A stretch of 64,000 nt of DNA from an uncultured Bacilli bacterium. Its GTDB lineage: Bacteria; Bacillota_I; Bacilli_A; RF39; UBA660. The notes under the pieces are model-generated. The model did not search any database. It saw only the letters and a list, made by a program, of their open reading frames with translations, and was not told the origin of the DNA. Position numbers and translations under genes: made by a program. Shown here piece by piece: positions 52,884 through 62,349 of the stretch (position 1 is its first letter; the number at the start of each line of letters is the position of its first letter). The stretch lies in assembly GCA_934130375.1 (NCBI GenBank), contig CAKOXW010000001.1:372001-436000 (forward strand), given 5' to 3'.

Positions 52884-53885
52884 TTAAAATCCCTTCCCTT
52901 TATTTCTTTTAAACAAATTCATTGATTTATATTTACTAGTTTTTAATCCACTAGTTATTTTATACTCAATATCATCAAATATTCTTAGGTACATTATTGA
53001 TAAAATTACATCGTTATCAATATCTTTATTTTTTTCATATCTTTTGTTAAGAATATTTATAAAACTATCATACTCATCTAATACATAAGCATACATTGCT
53101 AAGTTATCAAGTGATTCAATATCTAATTCATCTAAATCATTATCATATTTATTTATATAATTTTTATATTTTAACCATTCTATATATTCACTTCTTGATT
53201 CATCTTCAAGATTAGCATAATTATTAACTATAACAATTATGTATGATGTTACAATAAATACAAATAGTGCGATTAAAAAATATTTTATTGCGACATTAGA
53301 TATTACAATTATCATTGATACAACAAAGTAAAATAATGAATCATCAACAAGTGGTTTTATTCTTTTAAAATATTTAAGTGGAGCATTTTCATATTCAAAA
53401 TCAGAAATCCACTCTTTAAAGCACTCATATACATATACTGGGCTTTGTTTGCATAAAAATGAAAATTTTTTCAATGATAATTTTTCTTTATCACCCATTT
53501 GATTAAATAAAAATTTAATACATGAACTTTCTACTTTTGTAAGTTCAATATCCATTTCCTTGTTATCAATGAAATGATAATCAGTTTTATTATATCTAAC
53601 AAGTGATATTCTTTTTTTATTTAATAGTTCTAGGATTGTTGAAATAAATACTTTATAGTCTACCTTTTTACTATATAAATATCTAATATTATATGGGTGA
53701 TTATTATTTGGAGCATCTATTCTTAACTCATTTGTTACTATCTTTTTATCTAGTATTTTTCTTAATTTTATAATATACCATATTGTATACGCAAGCCAAA
53801 ATATTGACGAAATAATTATAGCCAAATAAAAAACGGTTGGAAATAATATAAATAATAATAATGCTGCAATAATAACTATTTTCAT
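52884..53885 (-). CDS. Membrane protein resembling the C-terminal part of DUF2207
   Basis: 333 residues. N-terminal hydrophobic pair (VIIAALLLFILFPTVFYLAI ...), a cytosolic middle, a further membrane pair near residue 190-230, and a C-terminal segment SEYIEWLKYKNYINKYD ... LDNLAMYAYVLDEYD that resembles DUF2207. It lacks the large extracellular domain of typical DUF2207 proteins. Only one bp separates it from the HerA-like gene, so the two products may work together at the membrane. Confidence 0.7.
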   Translation of the reverse strand: MKIVIIAALLLFILFPTVFYLAIIISSIFWLAYTIWYIIKLRKILDKKIVTNELRIDAPNNNHPYNIRYLYSKKVDYKVFISTILELLNKKRISLVRYNKTDYHFIDNKEMDIELTKVESSCIKFLFNQMGDKEKLSLKKFSFLCKQSPVYVYECFKEWISDFEYENAPLKYFKRIKPLVDDSLFYFVVSMIIVISNVAIKYFLIALFVFIVTSYIIVIVNNYANLEDESRSEYIEWLKYKNYINKYDNDLDELDIESLDNLAMYAYVLDEYDSFINILNKRYEKNKDIDNDVILSIMYLRIFDDIEYKITSGLKTSKYKSMNLFKRNKGKGF

Positions 53886-54163
53886 AATCTCACCTATACT
53901 ATAACTTAATTATACATAATTTGTAATTATTTGTAAATTAGAACGAGGTTAATAATTAAATTTATTTCATTATGCCAATCACTTTGTGATTGCTTTCTTT
54001 TTGTTGTAAAATAATAATGTAATGATTTATAATTTTATGCTCTCTAAATGATACAAACCTTATTAAATATAAAAATAAAATTGCAAGTAAAAAAATTATT
54101 TTTTTAAGGACTAATTTAATAAATTTTTAAACCATTAAACGAATCTTAAAATGCCATACCTAA

Positions 54164-54385
54164 GATTTAGGTTATGATATTTACAATTGCACTAAATGTG
54201 ATGAAGAAAAAATTATTTCTCATATATATATAAATCTAGAATTTGTTCTGCATATGCAATAAACAACATCATCTTCTTTTTTTCATAATTGTTTACATGC
54301 AAACACAGGCATATTTTTAGATAAATTAGATTTTATGGCACCTAGCAAAGTTCTACCAAAATCTCAACTTAAATCAATAGATTAA
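54164..54385 (+). pseudogene. IS91/IS801-like transposase remnant (zinc-binding part)
   Basis: In the 614-bp gap 53886-54499 the plus strand holds broken coding pieces: DLGYDIYNCTKCDEEKIISH, then after a frameshift YKSRICSAYAIN, which resembles the zinc-binding N-terminal motif of IS91-like transposases (CTKC ... CKSRxCxxC), and in a further frame TGIFLDKLDFMAPSKVLPKS before a stop. A hairpin CAATCAC/GTGATTG lies near 53970. The gap contains nothing else that I can name. Confidence 0.45.
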
Positions 54386-54499
54386 TTTTCAAAGAAAAAA
54401 ATATAATTATTTCAAAAATAAATAAGTGGAGTTTAATGATTATGCTAGATTTTAAAGCACTGCCCTTATATATAGAAAAAATACTAAATAATTAGTACT

Positions 54500-55897
54500 T
54501 TATCTCGCATTACGAATTATTACAACTCCAGAACCACCTGATGAACCATACCCACCAAATCCATATTTATACCCGGTACCATCATCACAAGCATTTTCCC
54601 AACGATTACCAGATCCACCTCCAGCACCTGTATTTTTGGCGCCCGCAGTTGAAGAGGTGACTGTTGCACCATAACAATTTCCACCTGAAGCACCTCTACC
54701 ACCACCATAGGTTGTTTGATGCCCGTTTGCACCATAGTGACCTTGATAACCGTTATCAGCAAATACACAAGTACTTCCATTTGTTTCTAGGAATTCACAT
54801 TGACCTGCTGCGACAGTTGTACCACCTGCTGTTGCCACCACATCAATAAATGAACTATCTTTTGATGGCTCTCCTACAACAACGGTATAATCTTCATTGC
54901 TTGTTAAACTAATATTTGATGATTTTATTGTTGCTCCTCCTTTACCAGGATTATCAGCAACATGATATCCATTACCTCCTGCAGTACCTCCACCTACCAC
55001 AAATGCATCTATCTTCGAATTTACATAAAATCGTAATGTTCCACTTGATAAGAATTTAATTCTCCAACCATTACTATCTTGTAATATTTGACAATTACCC
55101 GAATACGAAAATATTCTATCTACTGCTTCTCCAGCGTATGAGTTTGCACACTTATAATTACTTGAAACAGTATCATACGCTAAAGTTAAAATTTTCCAGT
55201 GAGCATATATACTATGATTATAATTTTTTAAAACCGTTGTATCTTTATCAATTAATACCCCACCAACTTTTTCTGTATACCATCCTAAAAATTCAAAACT
55301 ATCTTTTGAGAGCTGTGGAAGTGATCCATAAGTTGATCCATTTAATACTTTTATATATGCTTTTGTATTTGAACCATCATTATAATCAAGAGTTACTTCT
55401 ATTGAATTATCATTAATTGGATTTTCTTTTGAATTATACAAGTACATGTATTTAACATTATCAAAACCTTTTTCTAAATCCCCCTTTATTGGCAATGTTA
55501 AAAGTACATATGCATTTTTATTTTCCTCACTTGTTTCATAAAATGTTATACTCATATTACTATATAATTTATAATTCTTAGGTATTTCTTCTTTCATAGA
55601 ACCATAAGTAATTATATTATCTTCTAAATTTAGTCTTACTTTACCTTTATTTTTATAAGTTATATCAAAACAATTATCTCCACAACTATATAACTCAGTA
55701 ATAGTATCATTTATAAAATCTATTTCAATATTGTTATTAAGTACTGTCTTAAAAGCAGTTAATGAATTTCTTGCAATATTTATTTGTTCCTTTTTTTGTA
55801 TATTAGCAACTGTTTTAAAAAGTGCAATGGAAAGAGTTGTAATAAGCACTAAACTAACTAATAACTCTACCATAGTAAAACCATTTTTCTTTTTCAT
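54500..55897 (-). CDS. Pilin-like protein with InlB-type repeat and glycine-rich head
   Basis: 465 residues; start after TAGAGGTGTTTT. Prepilin signal KKKNG/FTMVELLVSLVLIT. After a globular part with a Cys pair (SCGDNC) comes one Listeria-Bacteroides/InlB-B unit (LPQLSKDSFEFLGWYTEKVG) and a C-terminal glycine-rich domain (GGTAGGNGYHV ... GAGGGSGNRWENACDDG) that ends FGGYGSSGGSGVVIIRNAR. It is the same architectural idea as the 43.5-46 kb gene but distantly related in sequence. Expressed from its own strong promoter without a poly-G run. Confidence 0.85.
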   Translation of the reverse strand: MKKKNGFTMVELLVSLVLITTLSIALFKTVANIQKKEQINIARNSLTAFKTVLNNNIEIDFINDTITELYSCGDNCFDITYKNKGKVRLNLEDNIITYGSMKEEIPKNYKLYSNMSITFYETSEENKNAYVLLTLPIKGDLEKGFDNVKYMYLYNSKENPINDNSIEVTLDYNDGSNTKAYIKVLNGSTYGSLPQLSKDSFEFLGWYTEKVGGVLIDKDTTVLKNYNHSIYAHWKILTLAYDTVSSNYKCANSYAGEAVDRIFSYSGNCQILQDSNGWRIKFLSSGTLRFYVNSKIDAFVVGGGTAGGNGYHVADNPGKGGATIKSSNISLTSNEDYTVVVGEPSKDSSFIDVVATAGGTTVAAGQCEFLETNGSTCVFADNGYQGHYGANGHQTTYGGGRGASGGNCYGATVTSSTAGAKNTGAGGGSGNRWENACDDGTGYKYGFGGYGSSGGSGVVIIRNAR

Positions 55898-55919
55898 AAA
55901 ACACCTCTATTATGATTTA

Positions 55920-55948
55920 ATTATAGTTATTTTTTTACTTATAGTCAA
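55920..55948 (-). promoter_or_regulatory. Promoter of the 465-aa pilin-like gene
   Basis: On the minus strand TTGACT (complement 55943-55948), 17 nt, TATAAT (complement 55920-55925), 22 bp before the start codon. Confidence 0.78.
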
Positions 55949-56010
55949 CTAGTATACAAAACATAAACTATCTTATGACATAAGACCACACATAAAAATA
56001 AAAAAGAAAC
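55949..56010. repeat. 3'-end intergenic repeat, copy 4 (most diverged)
   Basis: Contains ATAAGACCACACATAAAAA next to the stop of the pyrophosphatase gene; matches the ACTACACATAAAAAG half of copy 3 and the ACATAAACTA flank of copies 1 and 2. Confidence 0.4.
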
Positions 56011-56016
56011 AAGTTC

Positions 56017-57633
56017 TTATTTATCACTTAATACTTCCATTATAAGTGGTAACATTTGTTTCTTTCTAGATATTATTTTAGGTATAAATATACCTTGATA
56101 AATTGCATTTAAATTAAAACTATCTTTTATTATTTCCTCAGACTTACTATTATAAATTACATAAGATCCTTTCTTAATAATATCAGTTATAAATAATGCA
56201 CTCACCCCCGGATTAACACTATTCATCTCATTTAACTTATTAACATATTCATCTATATTATTCTTAATTTCATCAAAATCCATAGTAACTAACTGACTAA
56301 TACTTAAATGTACTTTACCAACAGTATAAGTCTTATAATCTTGATAAATTTGTTCATTTACAGAAAGTCCACTAATAGTTGAAGATGCCTTTAACATTTC
56401 ATAACCATATGACTTAATATCAACCTTAGACATAATAGCAAGTTCCTTAGCAACCTCTATATCTTCATCAGTTGTAGAAGGAGATGTAAATAATAAAGTA
56501 TCAGATAATATTGCAGATAATAATAATCCTGCTATATCATAAGGCATTTTAACTTTATTTTCTTCATACATAGTATAAATAATAGTTGCTGTGCAACCAA
56601 CAGGTTTACATCTAAAACTAATAGGAATAGTAGTACCAATAGTACCTAAATTATGATGATCAACAATTTCTAATATATTAGCTTCATTAATACCTTCTAT
56701 AGATTGATCATAATTATTATGGTCAACTAATATTACTTTTTGCTTTTCATACTCATTAGACCAGTTTAAACATATTAAACCTAAACATTCATTTTTATGA
56801 TTAATTACTGGATAATTAGTATGCTTAGTTCTCTTAGTTATTAATTGAAAATCATCATAAAAATCATCATCATAAAACGTAATAGGATTAGAGCACTCAT
56901 TAATACTTTTAATCTCATTACATAAACTAATTACATTAGCAATTTCAAAACTACTCTTATTAGTTCTAATAATAGTAACTTTATTCTTAATTGCTTTTTC
57001 TTTTAAATCATCTTTTAACTCATTATCAAGCGCTAAAATAATTAACTTAACCTTAGACTCAATAGCATAGTCTATTACTTTGTATCTATCCCCGATTACA
57101 AGAATAGTATCATTACTAAATCCAACTTTATCAGCAAATGTACTATTTTGATAGCCAATAAGCATCATCTTACCTGTAATTCTATCATCATATTTAGTTA
57201 TAGTCTTAGCATCCAATACTTCTAATATATGATCTAAAGTTGTATCTATATCTTCTTTATTTCCTTCTACTAAAAACTTAGCAACATCTTTCATAGATAC
57301 AAAACCAGTCAATTTTTTAGAATTATCAACAAGTGGCACAGCAGTAATACTTTGCTTCTGCATTACATTATAAGCATCATATATTGTACTATTCTCATTT
57401 ACAACTGCTTTCTTATCATATTTAATATTTTTAATTCTAACCTTTACATCATTTAAATATTGTGGCTCATTAATATTAAAGTATTTTAAAACAAACTTAG
57501 TTTCATTATTCAAATGTCCTGGTGCCTTAGCAACTGTTTTATAACCAAGTGCATTTTTTAAATAAGATAACGCTATAGAAGAACAAATACTATCTGTATC
57601 CGGATTTCTATGTCCAAAAATAAATGTCTGCAT
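56017..57633 (-). CDS. Manganese-dependent inorganic pyrophosphatase with CBS-DRTGG regulatory insert
   Basis: 538 residues. FGHRNPDTDSICSS at the start (family II DHH metal site), then two CBS halves (about 70-130 and 245-300) separated by a DRTGG domain (DRITGKMMLIG), then EIVDHHNLG and DTLLFTSPSTTDED of the catalytic core, and the DHHA2 end (SRKKQMLPLI). It hydrolyses pyrophosphate; CBS domains of such enzymes bind adenine nucleotides and diadenosine phosphates. Full length for the CBS-containing subfamily. Confidence 0.94.
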   Translation of the reverse strand: MQTFIFGHRNPDTDSICSSIALSYLKNALGYKTVAKAPGHLNNETKFVLKYFNINEPQYLNDVKVRIKNIKYDKKAVVNENSTIYDAYNVMQKQSITAVPLVDNSKKLTGFVSMKDVAKFLVEGNKEDIDTTLDHILEVLDAKTITKYDDRITGKMMLIGYQNSTFADKVGFSNDTILVIGDRYKVIDYAIESKVKLIILALDNELKDDLKEKAIKNKVTIIRTNKSSFEIANVISLCNEIKSINECSNPITFYDDDFYDDFQLITKRTKHTNYPVINHKNECLGLICLNWSNEYEKQKVILVDHNNYDQSIEGINEANILEIVDHHNLGTIGTTIPISFRCKPVGCTATIIYTMYEENKVKMPYDIAGLLLSAILSDTLLFTSPSTTDEDIEVAKELAIMSKVDIKSYGYEMLKASSTISGLSVNEQIYQDYKTYTVGKVHLSISQLVTMDFDEIKNNIDEYVNKLNEMNSVNPGVSALFITDIIKKGSYVIYNSKSEEIIKDSFNLNAIYQGIFIPKIISRKKQMLPLIMEVLSDK

Positions 57634-57687
57634 ATTTCACCTCTTTAATCTTATAATATATAAGGATACCACAAAATTAAAAAAAAA

Positions 57688-57711
57688 GCACTATTCAATT
57701 GTGAATAGTAC
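57688..57711 (-). terminator. Terminator of the two-component operon
   Basis: GCACTATTC and GAATAGTAC pair (one mismatch at the base) across 6 nt; on the minus strand nine T follow. Confidence 0.82.
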
Positions 57712-58935
57712 TCCATTATCTTTATTTTCTACTTTTATTTTGTAACCATATAATTCTAAACTATTTTTAACAATAGAAAGTCCTAATCCAAAGTTACCTT
57801 TAATACCCATTTTGTATTTAGTAAACACATCTCTAATTAAATTATCCGGGATTGCTTCTCCATCATTATAAAACATCATTTTATTCCTCTTAAACGTAAT
57901 CTTTATATTTTTATCCGCATAACGTATAAAGTTACTAAGTAAATTATCTATTATTATTCTCCATGTATCATAAGTTCCTCTTACTTTATTTATCTTTTTT
58001 ATATCTAATAAGAAATTAACATCGGGTCTTTGTATTTTATACTTTGTAATTACTTCATTTAATAATTCTGTAATATCAATTATTTCATAAGATTCTTTTG
58101 TATCTTTTAAATAATTAATTTTATTTAATTCTAAGATTTTATTAACATCGTCTGATAATGTTTTTATCTCATCACCAATCGTTTTAACAGCATCTTCATA
58201 CGTAATTATTTTATCATTAGCAGCTTCAACATAACTGCTTATAACAGTAATAGGGGTTTTTAATTCATGAGATAAACTCTGATACATATCATTTTTGTAC
58301 TCTTCTTTAGTATTTATTTCACATCGCATATATTCAACAGAATTAATAAGGGAATTTAATTCGTCGTTTATAGTAAAGTTATATGAATGAGTATAATTAT
58401 TATTATTTAAATTATTTACTTTTTCTTGTATTTTAGTAATCTTATTTACAATGTGATTATTCCAAATAACAAGCACAAGAGTAATAATAAATATTGTAAT
58501 TGACACTAAAGGAAGAATTATACGTCTTAAATTATCCTCTAAATTTTTTATGTAAGAATCATCTGTTATAGATATTACCTTGTCATTCTTAGTATAGTAA
58601 TAAGTATTACTATCAATATTAAACTTACCCTTACTATTAGTAGCAACAAGTAATATGTTATCAACATACTTCTCATCTATCATCTTATTAAAATCAGATG
58701 ATACGTATACGCCATTATTATTTTTAACAATAAATACAATGTTGTTCGTATTTTTATCTTGATATGACAATGGTTGACTTAATAAGTTATAAATATTATT
58801 TTCGTAAAAAGGAGTGAGTAATTTAGGAAGAATTACTACAAGTGAGATTAAAGATAACACTAATGAAATTAATACTAGATATCCTAGTTGTTTTTTTAAA
58901 TTTAAATTTTTAATATAATTTACTATTTTATTCAT
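57691..58935 (-). CDS. Membrane sensor histidine kinase
   Basis: 414 residues. Two membrane helices (LVLISLVLSLISLVVILPKL and LVSITIFIITLVLVIW) flank a short extracytoplasmic loop; then HAMP-like linker, H-box SLSHELKTPITVISSY (His), N-box IIDNLLSNFIRYAD, G1 FYNDGEAIP and G2 GNFGLGLSIVKNSL. It autophosphorylates and passes phosphate to the response regulator encoded just upstream, with which it overlaps by 4 bp (ATGA). Signal unknown. Confidence 0.93.
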   Translation of the reverse strand: MNKIVNYIKNLNLKKQLGYLVLISLVLSLISLVVILPKLLTPFYENNIYNLLSQPLSYQDKNTNNIVFIVKNNNGVYVSSDFNKMIDEKYVDNILLVATNSKGKFNIDSNTYYYTKNDKVISITDDSYIKNLEDNLRRIILPLVSITIFIITLVLVIWNNHIVNKITKIQEKVNNLNNNNYTHSYNFTINDELNSLINSVEYMRCEINTKEEYKNDMYQSLSHELKTPITVISSYVEAANDKIITYEDAVKTIGDEIKTLSDDVNKILELNKINYLKDTKESYEIIDITELLNEVITKYKIQRPDVNFLLDIKKINKVRGTYDTWRIIIDNLLSNFIRYADKNIKITFKRNKMMFYNDGEAIPDNLIRDVFTKYKMGIKGNFGLGLSIVKNSLELYGYKIKVENKDNGVLFTIE

Positions 58936-59585
58936 ACTAATCTATAGCCATATCCATATATAGTGTTAATATCTAAATCTTTCATTTTGCTTCTTAATCT
59001 CCTTACTAAGTCATCAACTACTCTATCATTTCCAAAAAAGTCTTCATCCCAAATAGAATTTAATATATCTTCTCTTTTAAAAGATTTACCTATGTTATTT
59101 ACAAGTAACAATAATAGTTCAAACTCTAAATTTGTAAGTTTAATCTCTTTATCGCCAATAAATACAGTTCTTCTATCTGAATCAATATTATAATTTTTAT
59201 AAACTATTTTATTAAGTGAGTTTCCATATACTCTTTTAATTATATTATTAACTCTTAAAACAAGTTCCTTAGGAGAATATGGCTTTGTAACATAATCATC
59301 ACTTCCTAATTCAAGTCCAATAATTTTATCTAGTTCTTGATCACGAGCAGATGTGAATATTACTGGTGTCAACTCATCTTTTTTTCTAATTTCTTTTATA
59401 ATATCGTATCCACTTATATCATCAGAAAGCATAATATCAAGTATCCATAAATCAACATGACAAGATACATTTAATGCCTCACTTCCACTATGACATTGAA
59501 TAACATTATATGAAGCCTTTTCTAAATAAGTCTTAATAAGGTCATTTAATTTAATTTCATCTTCAACTATACAAATTGTATACAT
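58932..59585 (-). CDS. OmpR/PhoB-family response regulator
   Basis: 217 residues. Receiver with acidic pair VEDE, phospho-acceptor in WILDIML, FTSARDQ and DYVTKPYSP; C-terminal winged helix (LTNLEFELLLLLVNNIGKSF ... DLVRRLRSKM). Just upstream on the minus strand a GGAGGTGATAA site precedes a five-codon ORF (MKKMI) whose codons overlap the probable -10 region. The preceding gene is the Ca2+ ATPase, which it may or may not regulate. Confidence 0.94.
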   Translation of the reverse strand: MYTICIVEDEIKLNDLIKTYLEKASYNVIQCHSGSEALNVSCHVDLWILDIMLSDDISGYDIIKEIRKKDELTPVIFTSARDQELDKIIGLELGSDDYVTKPYSPKELVLRVNNIIKRVYGNSLNKIVYKNYNIDSDRRTVFIGDKEIKLTNLEFELLLLLVNNIGKSFKREDILNSIWDEDFFGNDRVVDDLVRRLRSKMKDLDINTIYGYGYRLV

Positions 59586-59697
59586 AATATCACCTCTTAC
59601 ATTATATCATTTTTTTCATTTATCACCTCCAACAATTTAAGTATAAAATATTAATTTGTTTAAAATACTATTAAATTATGTGAAATAATGTGAAAAA

Positions 59698-59719
59698 AAG
59701 ACTACTATTAAGTAATCTT
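59698..59719 (-). terminator. Terminator of the Ca2+-ATPase gene
   Basis: AAGACTAC and GTAATCTT pair with one G-U across 6 nt; on the minus strand seven T follow. Confidence 0.75.
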
Positions 59720-62280
59720 TATACTCCTCTATTTATTCCCCTACTTCGTAATAATATTTTTCTAATATTATCTACTGGCACAACTGAAAATGCAAATAAA
59801 ATAGTTATAATAAGTTCTTTTAAAGTTAACCCTGACGTTCTAAAGACAGAACCACCATAATAAATCATTACTATCTGCATTGCCACTATAAATACTATAA
59901 TCAACATAAATACCTTGTTCTTCTTAAGATTAGACAAAATATTAAGCCTATGCGTTCTTGCATTAAAAGCATTAAATACATCAATAAAAATTAATAATGC
60001 GAAAAATGCAGTCATAAAGTATTTATCAGTACCACTTTTCCTATATAGATTATAAAATATTGGCAATTTTAAAAATAATATACATAATAAAGATGAATAA
60101 AGTCCAGTAAATACTATTTGATTTATCATATATTTATTAATAATTGATTCAGTTTTCTTCTTAGGTGGTTCATACATATATTCTAAAAGTGCAGGTTCAT
60201 AAGAAAATGCTAAACCTGCAAGAGTGTCCATAACCATGTTAATCCATAACATTTGTATTACGGTAACTGGTGTTGAAACACCTATGAAAGGTCCTAGAAT
60301 AGAAAGTGATAATGCACAAAAATTAGAAGTAAGTTGTAATATTATAAATTTTCTAATACTTTTAAATATTGTTCTTCCATATAATATTGCTTTTGAAATT
60401 GATAAGAAGTTATCATCTAGAATAATTATATCAGATGCTTCTTTTGCAATCTCAGTACCACTTCCCATTGAAAACCCAACATCTGCTTTCTTAAGAGCAG
60501 GCGCGTCATTAACTCCATCACCAGTCATACCAACAACATATCCTGCTTGTTGTGCAATAGTAACTAATCTACTCTTATCAGATGGTAAACTTCTAGCAAC
60601 AATTCTAATTCTAGGTAACTTACTTTTAATCTCATCTACACTCATATTAGATAGTTCTTCACTAGTTACAACAAGGTCATTATCTTCTATTAAACCAAGT
60701 TCAATACCTATTGCATAAGCAGTATCTTTATTATCACCAGTTATCATAATAGTATCAATTCCTGCATTCTTAACAAGTTCAATACCCTTTATTGCTTCTT
60801 CTCTTATTTCATCTTTTAAATAAGCAAATCCTAATAACCCATATACTTCATTTTTATATGCTACTACAAAAGCAATAACTCTAATACCTCTCTTAGAAAT
60901 ATCTTCTATTTTTTTAATAACCTTGTTCTTATCAACTAAGTACTTTCTATTACCAAAATCATCATAATAGTAGTTGCACTTAGGTAACAAAACTTCATAA
61001 GCACCTTTCATTAATCTATAACCATCTTCAAGTACTACTTTTGAATATTTGTTCTTAGATGAGAATAATACCCTATCTACAACTTTTCCTTCTATATTCT
61101 TACCTACGAATTTTAAAAGTGCTCTATCAGTTATGTTGCCACCTACAATTTTATTATCACTATATACACTTTCATTATTTAAGCAAAAAGATTTTGTTAC
61201 TAAATTGTATAAAGGTTTATTATTTTTTAACTCATCTATACTATCATATTCTTTTAAAGAAGGAGTTATAAATCTAATTACTTCTAATTTACCTTTTGTA
61301 AGAGTACCTGTTTTATCAGTAAATAATAGATTAAGACTTCCTGATGTTTCAATGCCCATCATCTTTCTTACAAGTACATTATCTTTAACCATTCTTTTCA
61401 TATTAGATGATAAAACTAATGTAATCATCATAGGTAGTCCTTCTGGCACAGCAACTACTATTATTGTTACACATAAAGTAAGTGCATATAAAACATGAGA
61501 AGACATTAATCTAAAATTAGTAACAGTATCTTTAATAAGATTAATATCAAAATTATTATTTATCACTATTACTGAAAATAAATACGAAAAAAATACGAAA
61601 AAAGCACCAACATAACCAATTCTACTAATTATTTTTGCTAAATTTCTAAGTCTTAATTTTAAAGGGGTTTCAGGTTGCTCTTCTTGTATTTCAAGAGATA
61701 ATCTACCATAAAAAGTATCGACACCAACACTAGTAACTAACATGCTACCCATCCCACTAGCAACAATACTACCCCTTAATATCTTGTCATTCTTATATTT
61801 GTACTTTTCTTTTGACTCCCCATTTAAACTTGATTCATCTAGACTAATACTTCCATCTAACAAACATCCATCAGCAGGTACTTTATCGCCAACAGATAAA
61901 GCCACAATATCATCAACAACTACATCATCAATATTTATCTCAATTATCTTACCATTTCTCTTAACCTTGCATTTTAACTTACTTGCCTCTTCCTTTAATG
62001 CTTCAAATGCTTTATTACTTCCATATTCTGATATAGATGAGATAAAAGATGCGAGAAATATTGCAATAACAATACCTATTGTTTCATACCAATCAAAACT
62101 TTTAATAAGAAAAATCACTTTTATTGCAAGTGCAATTAGTAATATTTTTATAATTGGATCTCCTAAAGATTCAATAAACAATTTTAAAAATGATACTGGT
62201 TTCTTTTCTACTAAAGCATTACTTCCATATTTTTTTCTAGATTCAATTACTTCTTGTTCACTAAGACCATTACTTTTCAT
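59719..62280 (-). CDS. P-type Ca2+-transporting ATPase (P2 family)
   Basis: 853 residues, the size of bacterial SERCA/PMCA-like pumps. N-terminal cation ATPase domain, SLDESSLNGESKEKYK (A-domain with GES), VPEGLPMMITLVLS (M4 with the ion-binding PEGL), phosphorylation site FTDKTGTLTKG, hinge MTGDGVNDAPALKKADVG and a six-helix C-terminal part with NMVMDTLAGLAFS. It should export Ca2+ from the cytosol. Confidence 0.93.
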   Translation of the reverse strand: MKSNGLSEQEVIESRKKYGSNALVEKKPVSFLKLFIESLGDPIIKILLIALAIKVIFLIKSFDWYETIGIVIAIFLASFISSISEYGSNKAFEALKEEASKLKCKVKRNGKIIEINIDDVVVDDIVALSVGDKVPADGCLLDGSISLDESSLNGESKEKYKYKNDKILRGSIVASGMGSMLVTSVGVDTFYGRLSLEIQEEQPETPLKLRLRNLAKIISRIGYVGAFFVFFSYLFSVIVINNNFDINLIKDTVTNFRLMSSHVLYALTLCVTIIVVAVPEGLPMMITLVLSSNMKRMVKDNVLVRKMMGIETSGSLNLLFTDKTGTLTKGKLEVIRFITPSLKEYDSIDELKNNKPLYNLVTKSFCLNNESVYSDNKIVGGNITDRALLKFVGKNIEGKVVDRVLFSSKNKYSKVVLEDGYRLMKGAYEVLLPKCNYYYDDFGNRKYLVDKNKVIKKIEDISKRGIRVIAFVVAYKNEVYGLLGFAYLKDEIREEAIKGIELVKNAGIDTIMITGDNKDTAYAIGIELGLIEDNDLVVTSEELSNMSVDEIKSKLPRIRIVARSLPSDKSRLVTIAQQAGYVVGMTGDGVNDAPALKKADVGFSMGSGTEIAKEASDIIILDDNFLSISKAILYGRTIFKSIRKFIILQLTSNFCALSLSILGPFIGVSTPVTVIQMLWINMVMDTLAGLAFSYEPALLEYMYEPPKKKTESIINKYMINQIVFTGLYSSLLCILFLKLPIFYNLYRKSGTDKYFMTAFFALLIFIDVFNAFNARTHRLNILSNLKKNKVFMLIIVFIVAMQIVMIYYGGSVFRTSGLTLKELIITILFAFSVVPVDNIRKILLRSRGINRGV

Positions 62281-62331
62281 AGGACCTCCTAGAACAATAT
62301 ATTAAGTAAAGTAATTTTTTAGAAGAAAAAA

Positions 62332-62349
62332 GATACTATTTCTAGTATC
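62332..62349 (-). terminator. Terminator of the CYTH gene
   Basis: GATACTA and TAGTATC with loop TTTC; on the minus strand six T follow. The same hairpin with its flanks recurs at 63029-63046. Confidence 0.75.

Noticed and set aside
61742..62305. Long plus-strand frames opposite the Ca2+ ATPase and other minus genes
   Set aside because: They are antisense shadows of well-supported genes, rich in Ser/Leu/Ile as expected from AT-rich complement, and have no binding sites.
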